This document shows, one piece after another, positions 7,636 through 17,197 of a DNA stretch of 36,682 nt. Within the stretch, counting starts at the first letter, position 1; each line of letters opens with the position of its first letter. The notes below the pieces were generated by a model. The model was given only the letters and a program-made list of their open reading frames with translations, was not told the origin of the DNA and made no database searches. The stretch lies in assembly GCA_044224215.1 (NCBI GenBank), contig JBGAKX010000035.1, forward strand, positions 1 through 36,682, written 5' to 3'. This DNA comes from DAOMFM01 sp035429825. GTDB taxonomy: Bacteria; Acidobacteriota; Blastocatellia; UBA7656; JADIYM01. The translations under genes were made by a program, and so were the position numbers.

Positions 7636-9651
7636 GTGAGCCGGCTCGCACACGCGCTCGATGCGCTCAAGCGGCATTTTGGCTTCGAATCGTTTCGCGA
7701 AGGCCAGGATCTCGTCATCGAGGCCATCCTTGGCGGCGAGAACGCCCTGGTCGTCATGCCGACGGGCGGCGGGAAATCGCTCTGCTATCAGCTTCCGGCG
7801 ACGATTCGCGAGGGAACCACCATTGTCGTGTCGCCGCTGATCGCGCTGATGAAGGACCAGGTCGACGCCCTCGTCGAACGCGGCATTTCGGCCACGTTCA
7901 TCAACAGCTCGATCGCCGGGGCCGAGCTCTCGGCGCGCCTGGCGACGTTGCGGGAAGGTGGCTTCCGCCTTGTCTACATCGCGCCGGAGCGATTCCGCAG
8001 CGACCGGTTTCTGGATGCGCTGTCGGGTACGCCCGTCTCGATGCTTGCGATCGACGAAGCGCACTGCATCTCGGAATGGGGCCACGACTTTCGACCCGAC
8101 TACCGCCGACTGCGAGAGGCGCGAACGCTGCTCGGCTCGCCGCAGACCGTTGCGCTCACCGCAACGGCGACTCCGGAGGTTCGCGCGGACATCGCGACGC
8201 AACTCGATCTCGGCGACGTCCGCCACTTCATCGCCGGATTCGACCGGCCGAACCTGACGCTCCGCGTCGCACACACAAAGACCGAGCGCGAGAAGCTTGC
8301 CCGGACGGTGGAGATCGCAAGGAGGTCGGGTGGATCGGGCATCGTGTACGCCGCAACCAGAAAGACGGTCGACACGCTCGCCTCGGCGCTCGGACGGCAC
8401 GGAATCCGCGTCGCCGGCTACCACGCGGGCCTGGACGATCGCGAGCGCGTCGCGACGCAGGAGTCGTTCATGGAGGGTCGTGTCGACGTGATCGTCGCGA
8501 CGAATGCGTTCGGCATGGGCATCGACAAGGCAGACATCCGGTTCGTCGTGCATGCGCAGATGCCCGGCTCGATCGAAGCCTACTACCAGGAGATCGGCCG
8601 CGCGGGCCGCGATGGGCAGCCCGCGACGTGCACGCTGCTGTTCAACTACGCCGATTCGCGATTTCAGCAGTTCTTCATCGAAGGCAGCTTCCCTCCTCCT
8701 GAACTGGTCGAGCGCGTGTACGACACAGTGGCGGGTCTCGGTCCGGGCCGGCACGATGTTCCGGCGCGCGAGATTGCTTCGCTGCTCGGCCTGCGAAACG
8801 ACATGGCGGTGAACTCGGCCCTCGCGCTTCTCGACCGGGCGCGCCACATCGATCGTGGTCGCGGCGGCGAGCGCGGTCTGCTCGTTCTCGATGCGCGAAA
8901 ACCACCCGCGCTGAGGATCGACAGGGCTGAAATGGCGAGGCGGGCAGCCTCCGAGGCGCGCAAGCTGCGGCGCGTGATCGACTTTGCGTACCACAAGGGG
9001 TGTCTTCGCCGGTTCGTGCTCAGCTATTTTGGCGACCAGAAAGGGTTCGTCGACTGCGGTCGCTGCAGCGGCTGCGACCCGGTCGACGGCGGGTACGATC
9101 CGCTCCCGGACGGCACGGGATCCGCCGGCGGGACACTGCGCGTTCGGGCAAGCCGGCCGTCGAAGGGACTGCACGATCGCATCATCGACGCCGCGCCGAC
9201 GGGTGACGATCTGCGTGACCACCTGCGCCGGACGTCGTCAACGAGAGCGCGCACGACCGAGCGCTCGGTGCGAATCGACGAAGCGGCACGGGCGTCTGAT
9301 CGTCCGGTTCCCGAGCTGGGCGAACCGCACGCCACCATCGTCGTCAAGATTCTCTCGTGCGTCGCGCGGACGCGCGGACGCTACGGAAAGGGCATCGTGG
9401 CGTCGGTGCTGCGAGGCTCGCGCGCGCGCAACGTCCTCGACGCCGGTCTCGACAGGCTCTCGACGTACGGACTGTTGGCCGACAGGACGCAGGATGAGCT
9501 GCTCGCGTGGTGCGACGCGCTCGTGGATGCGGGCCTGATCGAGGTATCGCGGGGCGCGTATCCGACGGTCTCGCTCACCGACAGGGGCTCGGAGGTGATG
9601 AAGCGCCGGTCTGCACCCCGCATCGACCTTGCGCGGCGCGGTCTGCTTTGA
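7636..9651 (+). CDS. recQ: ATP-dependent DNA helicase RecQ
   Basis: A 671-residue superfamily 2, 3'-5' DNA helicase for recombination and fork repair. It carries the RecQ motif 0 (HFGFESFREGQ), Walker A (MPTGGGKS, 41-48), DEAH (140-143, followed by CISEWGHDFRPDYRRL), and motif VI (YYQEIGRAGRDG). The zinc site of the RecQ-Ct region is complete: C456, C474, C477, C480. A winged-helix RQC domain follows, and the C-terminus ends after a further helical and winged-helix-like segment (LTDRGSEVMKRR). No clear HRDC domain is visible. The start is GTG at 7636, preceded by a GAGG sequence. The stop codon overlaps the -35 box of the thiolase promoter. Confidence 0.95.
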   Translation: MSRLAHALDALKRHFGFESFREGQDLVIEAILGGENALVVMPTGGGKSLCYQLPATIREGTTIVVSPLIALMKDQVDALVERGISATFINSSIAGAELSARLATLREGGFRLVYIAPERFRSDRFLDALSGTPVSMLAIDEAHCISEWGHDFRPDYRRLREARTLLGSPQTVALTATATPEVRADIATQLDLGDVRHFIAGFDRPNLTLRVAHTKTEREKLARTVEIARRSGGSGIVYAATRKTVDTLASALGRHGIRVAGYHAGLDDRERVATQESFMEGRVDVIVATNAFGMGIDKADIRFVVHAQMPGSIEAYYQEIGRAGRDGQPATCTLLFNYADSRFQQFFIEGSFPPPELVERVYDTVAGLGPGRHDVPAREIASLLGLRNDMAVNSALALLDRARHIDRGRGGERGLLVLDARKPPALRIDRAEMARRAASEARKLRRVIDFAYHKGCLRRFVLSYFGDQKGFVDCGRCSGCDPVDGGYDPLPDGTGSAGGTLRVRASRPSKGLHDRIIDAAPTGDDLRDHLRRTSSTRARTTERSVRIDEAARASDRPVPELGEPHATIVVKILSCVARTRGRYGKGIVASVLRGSRARNVLDAGLDRLSTYGLLADRTQDELLAWCDALVDAGLIEVSRGAYPTVSLTDRGSEVMKRRSAPRIDLARRGLL

Positions 9652-9675
9652 CTCGTTTGGAGCGCTGGCTATAAT
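9648..9675 (+). promoter_or_regulatory. Sigma-70 promoter of the thiolase gene
   Basis: TTGACT (9648-9653) and a consensus TATAAT (9670-9675) with a 16-base spacer, 44 bases upstream of the ATG at 9719. An AGGAGG ribosome-binding site lies at 9704-9709. The -35 box overlaps the recQ stop codon. This is one of the two best promoter matches in the window. Confidence 0.85.
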
Positions 9676-9718
9676 TCCTTTTTTGCGCGCGATGGAGCGC
9701 GCCAGGAGGATCACTACC

Positions 9719-10897
<1,179 letters not shown>

Positions 10898-10904
10898 AGA
10901 GCTC

Positions 10905-11759
10905 GTGAGCAACGACATACGCACCGTCGGCGTCATCGGCGCCGGCACGATGGGCAACGGGATCGCACAGACGGCCGCGCGCGCGGGTCTGTCGGTGATC
11001 CTCAGGGACGTCGAGGAACGCTTCATCGAGCGCGGCATGCTTGCGATCGACAAGAGCCTGCAGCGCGACGTCGACAAGGAACGTCTAACGGCCGACGGCA
11101 AGTCCGAGGTCATCGCGCGCATCCGCACGACGACCAACCTGGACGATTTTGAATCGGCGGATCTTGTCGTCGAGGCGATCTCAGAGAACCTCGACGCCAA
11201 GACCACGTTGTTTCACGCCCTCGATCGCATCGCGCGTCCCGGCGTGATCCTCGCGAGCAACACGTCGTCGATCTCGATCACAAAGCTCGCATCGTCCACG
11301 ACGCGGCCCGACCGCTTCATCGGCATGCACTTCATGAATCCGGTGCCAGTGATGAAGCTCGTCGAGATCATCCGCGGCGCGGCGACGTCCGACGAGACGT
11401 TCGCCGAGACGCGGGCACTTTCCGAGCGGATGGGCAAGATTCCGGTTGAAGTCAACGACGCGCCCGGCTTCGTTTCGAACCGCGTCCTGATGCCGATGAT
11501 CAACGAGGCGATCTTTGCGCTGTACGAAGGCGTCGGCACGCCCGAGGCGATCGACGAGGTCATGAAGCTCGGAATGAACCACCCGATGGGCCCGTTGACG
11601 CTCGCCGACTTCATCGGGCTCGACGTGTGCCTGGCGATCATGAACGTCCTGTACGATGGGTTCAACGACTCGAAATACCGGCCGTGCCCGCTGCTCAAGA
11701 AGTATGTCGATGCGGGCTGGCTTGGTCGGAAGAGCGGACGGGGCTTCTACACGTATTGA
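10905..11759 (+). CDS. hbd: 3-hydroxybutyryl-CoA dehydrogenase
   Basis: A 284-residue NAD(P)-dependent 3-hydroxyacyl-CoA dehydrogenase. The Rossmann motif is GVIGAGTMGNGIAQ at the N-terminus. The catalytic region shows ASNTSSISITKLA, GMHFMNPVPVMKLVEI (with catalytic His) and NDAPGFVSNRVLMPM. The C-terminal domain carries NHPMGPLTLADFIGLDVCL. Length fits the short stand-alone Hbd/PaaH type rather than a FadB fusion. It is co-transcribed with the thiolase. The GTG at 10905 is chosen because it starts just before the Rossmann strand and follows a GAGAGG sequence. Confidence 0.94.
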   Translation: MSNDIRTVGVIGAGTMGNGIAQTAARAGLSVILRDVEERFIERGMLAIDKSLQRDVDKERLTADGKSEVIARIRTTTNLDDFESADLVVEAISENLDAKTTLFHALDRIARPGVILASNTSSISITKLASSTTRPDRFIGMHFMNPVPVMKLVEIIRGAATSDETFAETRALSERMGKIPVEVNDAPGFVSNRVLMPMINEAIFALYEGVGTPEAIDEVMKLGMNHPMGPLTLADFIGLDVCLAIMNVLYDGFNDSKYRPCPLLKKYVDAGWLGRKSGRGFYTY

Positions 11760-11761
11760 CG

Positions 11762-12991
11762 GTGTCGACGATATTCTGCCAGCGGTGCGCAGCGCTCAAT
11801 TCGGTCAACAGATCGAATTGCGCGCGGTGCGGCACGCCTCTGCTCATCCTGAGCTCTGTCCGCGGGCTCGGCGGCAACTTTGACGAGCCTGATGGAATCG
11901 AGGAGCACCTGCTCGAACGGATCAGCGCGCTCGAGACCGACGTGCAGAAGCTCAGCCGGCAGCACGAACGGCTGCTCGACCTGATTCACAGACAGGCCAC
12001 CACGAGTTTTCACGACCACGCCCTGCTCGACGCCGTCGTCAGCGTCCTCGAGGAGCGCGGCGGCGTCCATCAGGGCGAGATCGAGTCGCGCTGGCGCGAG
12101 CTCGTCGAGCAGTACACGGACGAGCTGGATGCGCGCGAACACCTCGAGGACCGCGTTCGCGAGTTCCTAGACGCCTATACGGGATCGGACATCACGACAT
12201 TCGAGCGCCTCGTGGACGAAGGGCTCGACCTGCTGCTCAACGGCAATCCGCGACGCGGCGTCCGACGATTCGAGAAGGCGCTGCTGCTCGATCCGGACAA
12301 CGTGCCGCTCGGCCTGTTCCTCGGCGAGCACTACTTCTTTGGCGGAAAGCGGACGCTGGCGCGCCATTACCTTGAACAGGTGAGCCTGGCGAATCCTCGC
12401 AGCCCGATGGCGTCGCTCCTGCTCGGCGTCCTCTGCGGCGATGACGGCGAGACGGACTCCGCGCGCGAGCATTTCGAGAAGGCGCTGTCGCTCAGCAAGA
12501 ATTCGTTCGTGGCGCACTATGGGCTCGGCCGGCTGCACACGCTCGAAGGGCGGTACCGCGAAGCGCTCCTCCACTTCAAGCGGGCGCTGGCGGTGAATCC
12601 GTCCGCCGAGATGCACTACCTGGTCGCGCGCGCGTACAGCGCCGAGAACAAGCCCGACGCCGCCGTCCGCCACATGAAGAAGGCGGTCGAGCTCGATCCG
12701 CAGTTCGACGCGGCGCACTACCAGCTCGGGCTGCTGTATCTCGAGCGATCGGACGTATCGCTTGCACGCCGCAGTTTCCAGGCGGCGGCCGATGCAAACC
12801 CGGCCGAGCGACGGTATCGATCTGCGCTGGTCGCGGACGACGCGCGCGGTCTCGCACCCCTGCCCGTCTTTGGCGCGGGGCGGATTTCACGAAAGCACTC
12901 GATCACGAGCGGCGACGCGCGATTTACGATCCTGCTGATGCAGACGCTTGCGAGCGATGCGATCAGCGGAACGTCCGACAACGCCGACTAG
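11762..12991 (+). CDS. Zinc-ribbon and TPR-repeat protein
   Basis: A 409-residue cytoplasmic protein. It starts with a small zinc ribbon (CQRC, 11 residues, CARC), followed by a helical region with coiled-coil character (about 50-130, LLERISALETDVQKLSRQ). Several tetratricopeptide repeats follow from about residue 150 to 355, for example RGVRRFEKALLLDPDN, ARHYLEQVSLANPRS and AVRHMKKAVELDPQFDAA. TPR arrays mediate protein-protein contacts; no specific role is visible. A GTG at 11762, two bases after the hbd stop, is the likely start; a TTG at 11756 overlapping that stop is an alternative. The short gap suggests co-transcription with the thiolase and hbd genes. Confidence 0.82.
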   Translation: MSTIFCQRCAALNSVNRSNCARCGTPLLILSSVRGLGGNFDEPDGIEEHLLERISALETDVQKLSRQHERLLDLIHRQATTSFHDHALLDAVVSVLEERGGVHQGEIESRWRELVEQYTDELDAREHLEDRVREFLDAYTGSDITTFERLVDEGLDLLLNGNPRRGVRRFEKALLLDPDNVPLGLFLGEHYFFGGKRTLARHYLEQVSLANPRSPMASLLLGVLCGDDGETDSAREHFEKALSLSKNSFVAHYGLGRLHTLEGRYREALLHFKRALAVNPSAEMHYLVARAYSAENKPDAAVRHMKKAVELDPQFDAAHYQLGLLYLERSDVSLARRSFQAAADANPAERRYRSALVADDARGLAPLPVFGAGRISRKHSITSGDARFTILLMQTLASDAISGTSDNAD

Positions 12992-13023
12992 CCGGCGAAT
13001 CGTTCGGTTCATGGGCTGGAATC

Positions 13024-13051
13024 TTGCCGTCCCGGCGGGCTCTGGTATGAT
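13024..13051 (+). promoter_or_regulatory. Candidate promoter of the Cys-cluster protein gene
   Basis: TTGCCG (13024-13029) and an extended -10, TGG-TATGAT (13043-13051), have a 16-base spacer. The ATG at 13095 lies 43 bases further on, with an AAGG site at 13083-13086. A small inverted repeat (TACTA-A-TAGTA, 13073-13083) lies in the leader and might bind a regulator. Confidence 0.5.
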
Positions 13052-13094
13052 GGACGCGTTCCGCCGATACACTACTAATAGTAAGGTGATCCCG

Positions 13095-13799
13095 ATGAGC
13101 CACGATATGGTGCGTCCGGTGCGCGTACGGCGCGTCACGGTGCGCGAGATGAACGACAAGTGCCTTTCGTGCGTTCACGGAAGAGTCCGGATGCGCAAGG
13201 ATCACCTCAAGGTCACGTGCGCCAAGCGCCACACGTCGGCCGTCGGTTGTCCCGATTTTGAGGACGACGGACGCTCGGAGCTGCTCCACGCGATCGTTCG
13301 GCGTCTGCGCCGCACGCAGCAGGGATACCGAAAGGTCTTCAACGTGGTGCAGCCGGACTGCCCGAACTGTAAGCAGAACTGCTGCACGCGACCGTTCCTC
13401 AAGCGGACGCCGTTCTATGGCGAAGACGCAATCTACTACCTGTTGATCGGGCAGCCGCTTCCCGACATTCCGCCGGACACGGATCACTGCATCTTCTTCA
13501 ACCAGGGGTGCACGCTGCCTGCGCACCTCCGGCCGCACGTCTGTATCGAGTACAAGTGTCCGTTCGTCGAGAGTCCTCCGCAGATCGACGTGCTTGGTGA
13601 GCGCATGAACCAGGATGCGATCTACCTGTTGGCGGTGGCGACGCAGGAATACGAAGGCTGGCGTGGCGTCTACGACGAGCGCGACGACGACGGAAAGCGC
13701 ACGGGGCTTCACGTCGACCGGTTCAAGAACCGCTGGAATCCGTCACGCCCGCTCGACGACCTGTACGTTCGCTACGGGCTTGAATCCGCAGAGGGCTAG
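13095..13799 (+). CDS. YkgJ-type cysteine-cluster protein
   Basis: A 234-residue protein with two Cys-rich modules. The N-terminal one (CLSCVHG, then VTCAKR and AVGCPDFE, about residues 19-55) looks like a four-Cys metal site. The second matches the YkgJ-like zinc/iron-chelating family: CPNCKQNCCTRPFL, a CIFFNQGC segment, and RPHVCIEYKCPFVE. The family is proposed to bind zinc or iron; its activity is not established. A long C-terminal region after the clusters is unassigned. The ATG at 13095 has an AAGG site 8 bases upstream. The gene converges on the secreted-protein gene, and both stop codons lie in one CTAG tetranucleotide (13796-13799). Confidence 0.8.
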   Translation: MSHDMVRPVRVRRVTVREMNDKCLSCVHGRVRMRKDHLKVTCAKRHTSAVGCPDFEDDGRSELLHAIVRRLRRTQQGYRKVFNVVQPDCPNCKQNCCTRPFLKRTPFYGEDAIYYLLIGQPLPDIPPDTDHCIFFNQGCTLPAHLRPHVCIEYKCPFVESPPQIDVLGERMNQDAIYLLAVATQEYEGWRGVYDERDDDGKRTGLHVDRFKNRWNPSRPLDDLYVRYGLESAEG

Positions 13800-14407
13800 G
13801 GACGGTCCGGTCGGATGATCTTGGTCGGCGTTCCCGGAGATGGCTTTGGGTTCTTTGGCGGAACGGGGGCCGAGGCCGGCACCGTCGAATTCAGCACCGA
13901 TCCCGGTTTTCCCGCAGTTGCGCCGCCCTCCACCGAAGGCGTCCGGAGCTCTGCGGCGAGCCGGTTGACGTCCGCGCGAACCTCCGTGTACGGAGCGTTC
14001 ACTGCAACGTTATCGTTGTTGCGCCATCCGATGACGGTCTCGTTCACGATCCGGAACTTTCCGAACTGGTAGTTCACCGTCCGGTAGATGCCGGGCGCAA
14101 GCGTGAGGAATACCAGGACGTCGTCGCCCTTCGTGTAGCTGTCGTCGGCATAGATGTCCGTCCACTGCGCGGCGACGGTGACCTCGGTGATCTTGTCGTC
14201 GCCGTTGATCACGTCGACGACCTCGAGCATCGCCACCTGCTGAAACGCGTTCCAGTCCGACTTCTTGGTCTTGACGACGTGCGCGCGAACGATGAGCGAC
14301 GAATTGGCAACGAGTTCGGCGGGCGTCAGGATGCGCAGGTCGTCCGCGCCTGCAACTGGGATGCAAAGACCAACAACGAGGGCGGCGATGATGAGCAATC
14401 GTTTCAT
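13796..14407 (-). CDS. Secreted protein of unknown function
   Basis: From the ATG at 14407 the product is 203 residues, with a typical signal peptide (MKRLLIIAALVVGLCIPVAGA, cleavage probably after GADD or just before). The mature part is a compact beta-rich domain (SSLIVRAHVVKTKKSDW, VAMLEVVDVINGDDKIT, GDDVLVFLTLAPGIY, GKFRIVNETVIGW). It ends in a Pro-rich low-complexity tail. It resembles small exported domains common in soil bacteria, but I do not recognise a characterised family. An in-frame ATG at 14428 adds seven residues; the signal peptide favours 14407. Its stop overlaps the stop of the convergent gene. Confidence 0.72.
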   Translation of the reverse strand: MKRLLIIAALVVGLCIPVAGADDLRILTPAELVANSSLIVRAHVVKTKKSDWNAFQQVAMLEVVDVINGDDKITEVTVAAQWTDIYADDSYTKGDDVLVFLTLAPGIYRTVNYQFGKFRIVNETVIGWRNNDNVAVNAPYTEVRADVNRLAAELRTPSVEGGATAGKPGSVLNSTVPASAPVPPKNPKPSPGTPTKIIRPDRP

Positions 14408-14512
14408 AAGTGCATTGGGGACGAACATTCTTCCAATGGTTCTATTTTAGCAGCACACAAGGGGATCCGGCGTGCGGTATGTAGCCTTGAACGCCGGCGG
14501 GGCCTCCGGGTT

Positions 14513-15127
14513 TCATTCCTGTTCGGCGGGCGCACGACGCGCAGCGCGCACGCGGAACACGAGGAACGCAATTCCCGACACGACAACCACTGCCACGATG
14601 GCCAGGCCATTTCGCTTGATGACCGCGAGCGCGTCCTCCCCATACTTGAACGCCAGGATCGCCTCGATCGTGAACCTGCCCAGTCGCCCGATGAGGATCG
14701 CAAGCATGAATCGAGTGATCCGGATCTTCAGAACGCCGGCCGACAGGTTGAACACCTTGAACGGAAACGGCGGCGGCAACAGCGCCGTCACCGCGATGGC
14801 GGCGACATCGTACTTTCCAAGCAGGTTCTCGACACGCTCGCGGCGCGCAGGCTCGACCCGCGACAGCGCCGCCGCACCGGCCTTGCGCGCGCCAAGGTAG
14901 AGCACCGTAGCGCCGATGACCGAGCCAAGCGTGGCGGCAAGGACGGTCACGACCGCGAGTTGCGGCGACCTGACGGACAACACGATGACCGCGAGATCCG
15001 TCCCGCCCGGCAGCGGGATGAACGAATCGAGAAGCGCGATGGCGAACGCCCCGAGCGGGCCGAACGCGACGAGCGTCTCCTTGAGCCTGTCGAGGACCGC
15101 AATGGCGAGAATCGGTAGTGCCGGCAT
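14513..15127 (-). CDS. VTT/SNARE-associated domain membrane protein (DedA superfamily, YqaA-like)
   Basis: A 204-residue polytopic membrane protein. It has the re-entrant-loop signature of the VTT fold: FIPLPGGTDLAVI near residue 36, LLPPPFPFKVFNLSAGVL in the middle, and ILIGRLGRFTIEAIL before the last helix. The family includes DedA proteins involved in lipid flipping or membrane homeostasis. The short single-domain form resembles the YqaA subgroup. The start lies 12 bases after the SpoIID-like gene, so the two are probably co-transcribed. No good Shine-Dalgarno precedes it, consistent with coupling. Confidence 0.85.
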   Translation of the reverse strand: MPALPILAIAVLDRLKETLVAFGPLGAFAIALLDSFIPLPGGTDLAVIVLSVRSPQLAVVTVLAATLGSVIGATVLYLGARKAGAAALSRVEPARRERVENLLGKYDVAAIAVTALLPPPFPFKVFNLSAGVLKIRITRFMLAILIGRLGRFTIEAILAFKYGEDALAVIKRNGLAIVAVVVVSGIAFLVFRVRAARRAPAEQE

Positions 15128-15139
15128 AAAGGGGTGAGC

Positions 15140-16345
15140 CTACACGTTCTTCGCGTCGACCGGCAACTGCGCGATCCCAGCGCCGGGGAAATAGGTCGCG
15201 ATGATCGCACGCGCGTCGCGACCCTCGCGCGCGAGCGTGACAGCTCCCGCGAGGCACAGCCCGATACAATGGCCGTATCCCGAGCCCCGAATGACATAGA
15301 AGTCGCGCCGCCGCTCGATCTGAAACTTGTTGCTGGGGATCGCGTCCCAACCGAGCCGCCTCCCGACCGACAGTCGAAACGCGTCGCCGGTGACCTCCGT
15401 CTCTCGACCGTTGGACCGCACCACGACGTCCGCTGCAACGCCACTCCGGAGAGCAGCGACATACACGTCGATATCTGACTGAGACCGGTCACCCGTCAAC
15501 GCGCGCGTCGCCGAATTGACGTCCGACACCTTCAGGGAGCGCGTCCACCGGTAGTACGCCGACGCCCTGCACCATGCGCATCTGACCGACGCGTAGCCGG
15601 CGGCTCGCGAGCCCCACACGTCACCCGGCGTGACGGTCCGGCCGCCGCAACTCGCAGTGCAATACCCGGGAAGCACTTCGCCGTTCAACATCAGCACAAG
15701 CCCCTCGCTGCGGCGGCAGGCGTCGATCGCCGCGCGATCGTGCGCGTCATCCGGATCGGGAGCGCCTTGCGAATGCGCACAGTGGGTGGAGTCGCACACG
15801 TCAAACCCCTGGCCGCGATGCGCGGTGCGCGTGACGAGGTAGCTTCGCAGCGCGATCGCCGTTGCCTCGAGCGCGGCAGGATCGTCGACGTCGGCCAACT
15901 CTGCCGATACGGCGCTCGCGACGAGTTGCTCGAGCGGCATCGCGGCGATCACTTCGAGCACTCCGCCCTTGCTCGTGATCGACACAACGCCGGTGGCCAC
16001 GCGGCTTCGAACGTCGCGCCCCTGAACGACGAGCACGAGGCGGCTGCCGCGTGCATCCACAGCGAATTCATTGCCGCGCCAGCGCCAACCGCGGCCGTCC
16101 GAGGCGACAACTCCTCCACCGTCACGACTGACGGAGACCTCGTCGCCCGCGTCCAGATACGCGTTGCCGGGAAGCTCAAGCCTGACAGGCGCGCGTAACG
16201 TCACCCGCTGAGGCTCGAGCAGCGCAAGCACCTGTACGCGCAGCGTGCGCTCGCCCTGCGCAACGCAAAGCGGTCGCGTTGCGGACGCTCGACCGGCACA
16301 GGTCGCCGACATCAGAAGGACTGCGAGGAGAGTCGCGTGTTTCAT
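15140..16345 (-). CDS. SpoIID/LytB-domain secreted protein (lytic transglycosylase-like)
   Basis: A 401-residue exported protein (signal peptide MKHATLLAVLLMSATCAGRA). Residues about 125-395 match the SpoIID/LytB domain: MPLEQLVASAVSAELADV, which carries the Glu equivalent to the catalytic Glu, then ATAIALRSYLVTRT, DVCDSTHCAHSQG, YCTASCGGRT and SGYGHCIGLCLAGA near the end. SpoIID of Bacillus cleaves denuded peptidoglycan strands; homologues are widespread in non-sporulating bacteria, where the role is less clear. Several Cys pairs suggest disulphides in the periplasm. The ATG at 16345 is chosen for the signal peptide. It is preceded by a terminator, so it has its own promoter, which I could not identify. 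Confidence 0.87.
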   Translation of the reverse strand: MKHATLLAVLLMSATCAGRASATRPLCVAQGERTLRVQVLALLEPQRVTLRAPVRLELPGNAYLDAGDEVSVSRDGGGVVASDGRGWRWRGNEFAVDARGSRLVLVVQGRDVRSRVATGVVSITSKGGVLEVIAAMPLEQLVASAVSAELADVDDPAALEATAIALRSYLVTRTAHRGQGFDVCDSTHCAHSQGAPDPDDAHDRAAIDACRRSEGLVLMLNGEVLPGYCTASCGGRTVTPGDVWGSRAAGYASVRCAWCRASAYYRWTRSLKVSDVNSATRALTGDRSQSDIDVYVAALRSGVAADVVVRSNGRETEVTGDAFRLSVGRRLGWDAIPSNKFQIERRRDFYVIRGSGYGHCIGLCLAGAVTLAREGRDARAIIATYFPGAGIAQLPVDAKNV

Positions 16346-16388
16346 AGAGCGTTCGTTTGATGCTCGATGCTCTCGCGACGAAACGCAA

Positions 16389-16415
16389 CAAAAAAAGCCG
16401 GCCTTTCGGCCGGCT
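16389..16415 (-). terminator. Rho-independent terminator of the sigma factor gene
   Basis: A perfect 8-bp stem (AGCCGGCC / GGCCGGCT, 16396-16415, 4-base loop) followed on the minus strand by a run of seven T (16395-16389). It lies 24 bases downstream of the sigma gene stop and upstream of the SpoIID-like start. Confidence 0.92.
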
Positions 16416-16438
16416 GGTACAGGCAACTGATGGGAGTG

Positions 16439-17197
16439 CTATGCAGCGAGGTGGCCCATCGTCGACCGGAGCCGACTGACGGCCTTTGAGTGAATCTGGG
16501 AGACACGTGACTCGTTGACGCCGATGACCGTTCCGATCTCCTTCATCGTGAGCTCTTCGACGTAGTAGAGCGACACGACCAGACGCTCCTTTTCAGGCAG
16601 CGAATCGATGGCGGCCGCGAGTTGAGCGCGGGTCTCTTCACGGGCGTACTGGGCAAAGGGGCTGAGTTCGGGGGAATCCGGGAGCGACTGAATCGGGTCG
16701 GTGAACCACGCGGCGTCGGAATCGTTGTCGCACGCGTTGTGCAGGCTCGCCATCTGGGTCGCGTTGATCTCATGAAGCAGCGTCTGCAGCTCTCCAACCT
16801 CTATGTCCAGATATTCGGCAACTTCGGTGACGTCCACGGCGCGGCCACGCTCGCGTTCGAGCTGGACGTGCGCCGATTCGAGCTCTCGCGCGCGACGGCG
16901 GAGGCTGCGCGGCGCCCAGTCGAGACTCCGCAGGTGGTCGAGGATCGCACCGCGGATACGGCGCTCGGCATACGTCCGAAAGCGGATGCCGCGCGACGGA
17001 TCGAACTTCTCGGCCGCGTCGATGAGCCCGATCATTCCAGCGCCAACCAGGTCGTCGACCTCGATGCTGGGCGGCAGCTTTGCGCTGAGCCGTGTCGCGA
17101 GGTACCGGACGAGCGAGACGTGGTCTTCGACGAGTGACTGTTTGCTCACCAGGTCGAAGCAGAACGGGATTTCCAGGGAGATCACTGCTGTTGCCAT
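16439..17197 (-). CDS. fliA: RNA polymerase sigma factor, FliA/WhiG (sigma-28) family
   Basis: A 252-residue sigma-70 family factor with regions 2, 3 and 4 and no region 1.1. Region 2 shows LVRYLATRLSAKLP, EVDDLVGAGMIGLIDAA and RFRTYAERRIRGAILDHLR, followed by the DWAPRSLRRRARELE segment typical of the FliA/WhiG group. Region 4 carries LPEKERLVVSLYYVEELT, then a helix-turn-helix MKEIGTVIGVNESRVSQIH. In this family the factor directs flagellar, chemotaxis or developmental genes. No flagellar genes are in the window, so its regulon is unknown. GAGGG lies about 10 bases upstream of the ATG. It is monocistronic, with a strong terminator, and has an unusually long upstream non-coding region. Confidence 0.93.
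   Translation of the reverse strand: MATAVISLEIPFCFDLVSKQSLVEDHVSLVRYLATRLSAKLPPSIEVDDLVGAGMIGLIDAAEKFDPSRGIRFRTYAERRIRGAILDHLRSLDWAPRSLRRRARELESAHVQLERERGRAVDVTEVAEYLDIEVGELQTLLHEINATQMASLHNACDNDSDAAWFTDPIQSLPDSPELSPFAQYAREETRAQLAAAIDSLPEKERLVVSLYYVEELTMKEIGTVIGVNESRVSQIHSKAVSRLRSTMGHLAA

Noticed and set aside
7516..9222. Long open frame antisense to recQ
   Set aside because: It mirrors recQ codon structure in GC-rich DNA and encodes no recognisable motif; recQ has full helicase motifs.
16359..16372. Tandem GATGCTC repeat upstream of the SpoIID-like gene
   Set aside because: Only two 7-base copies and no partner sequence; too short to interpret.
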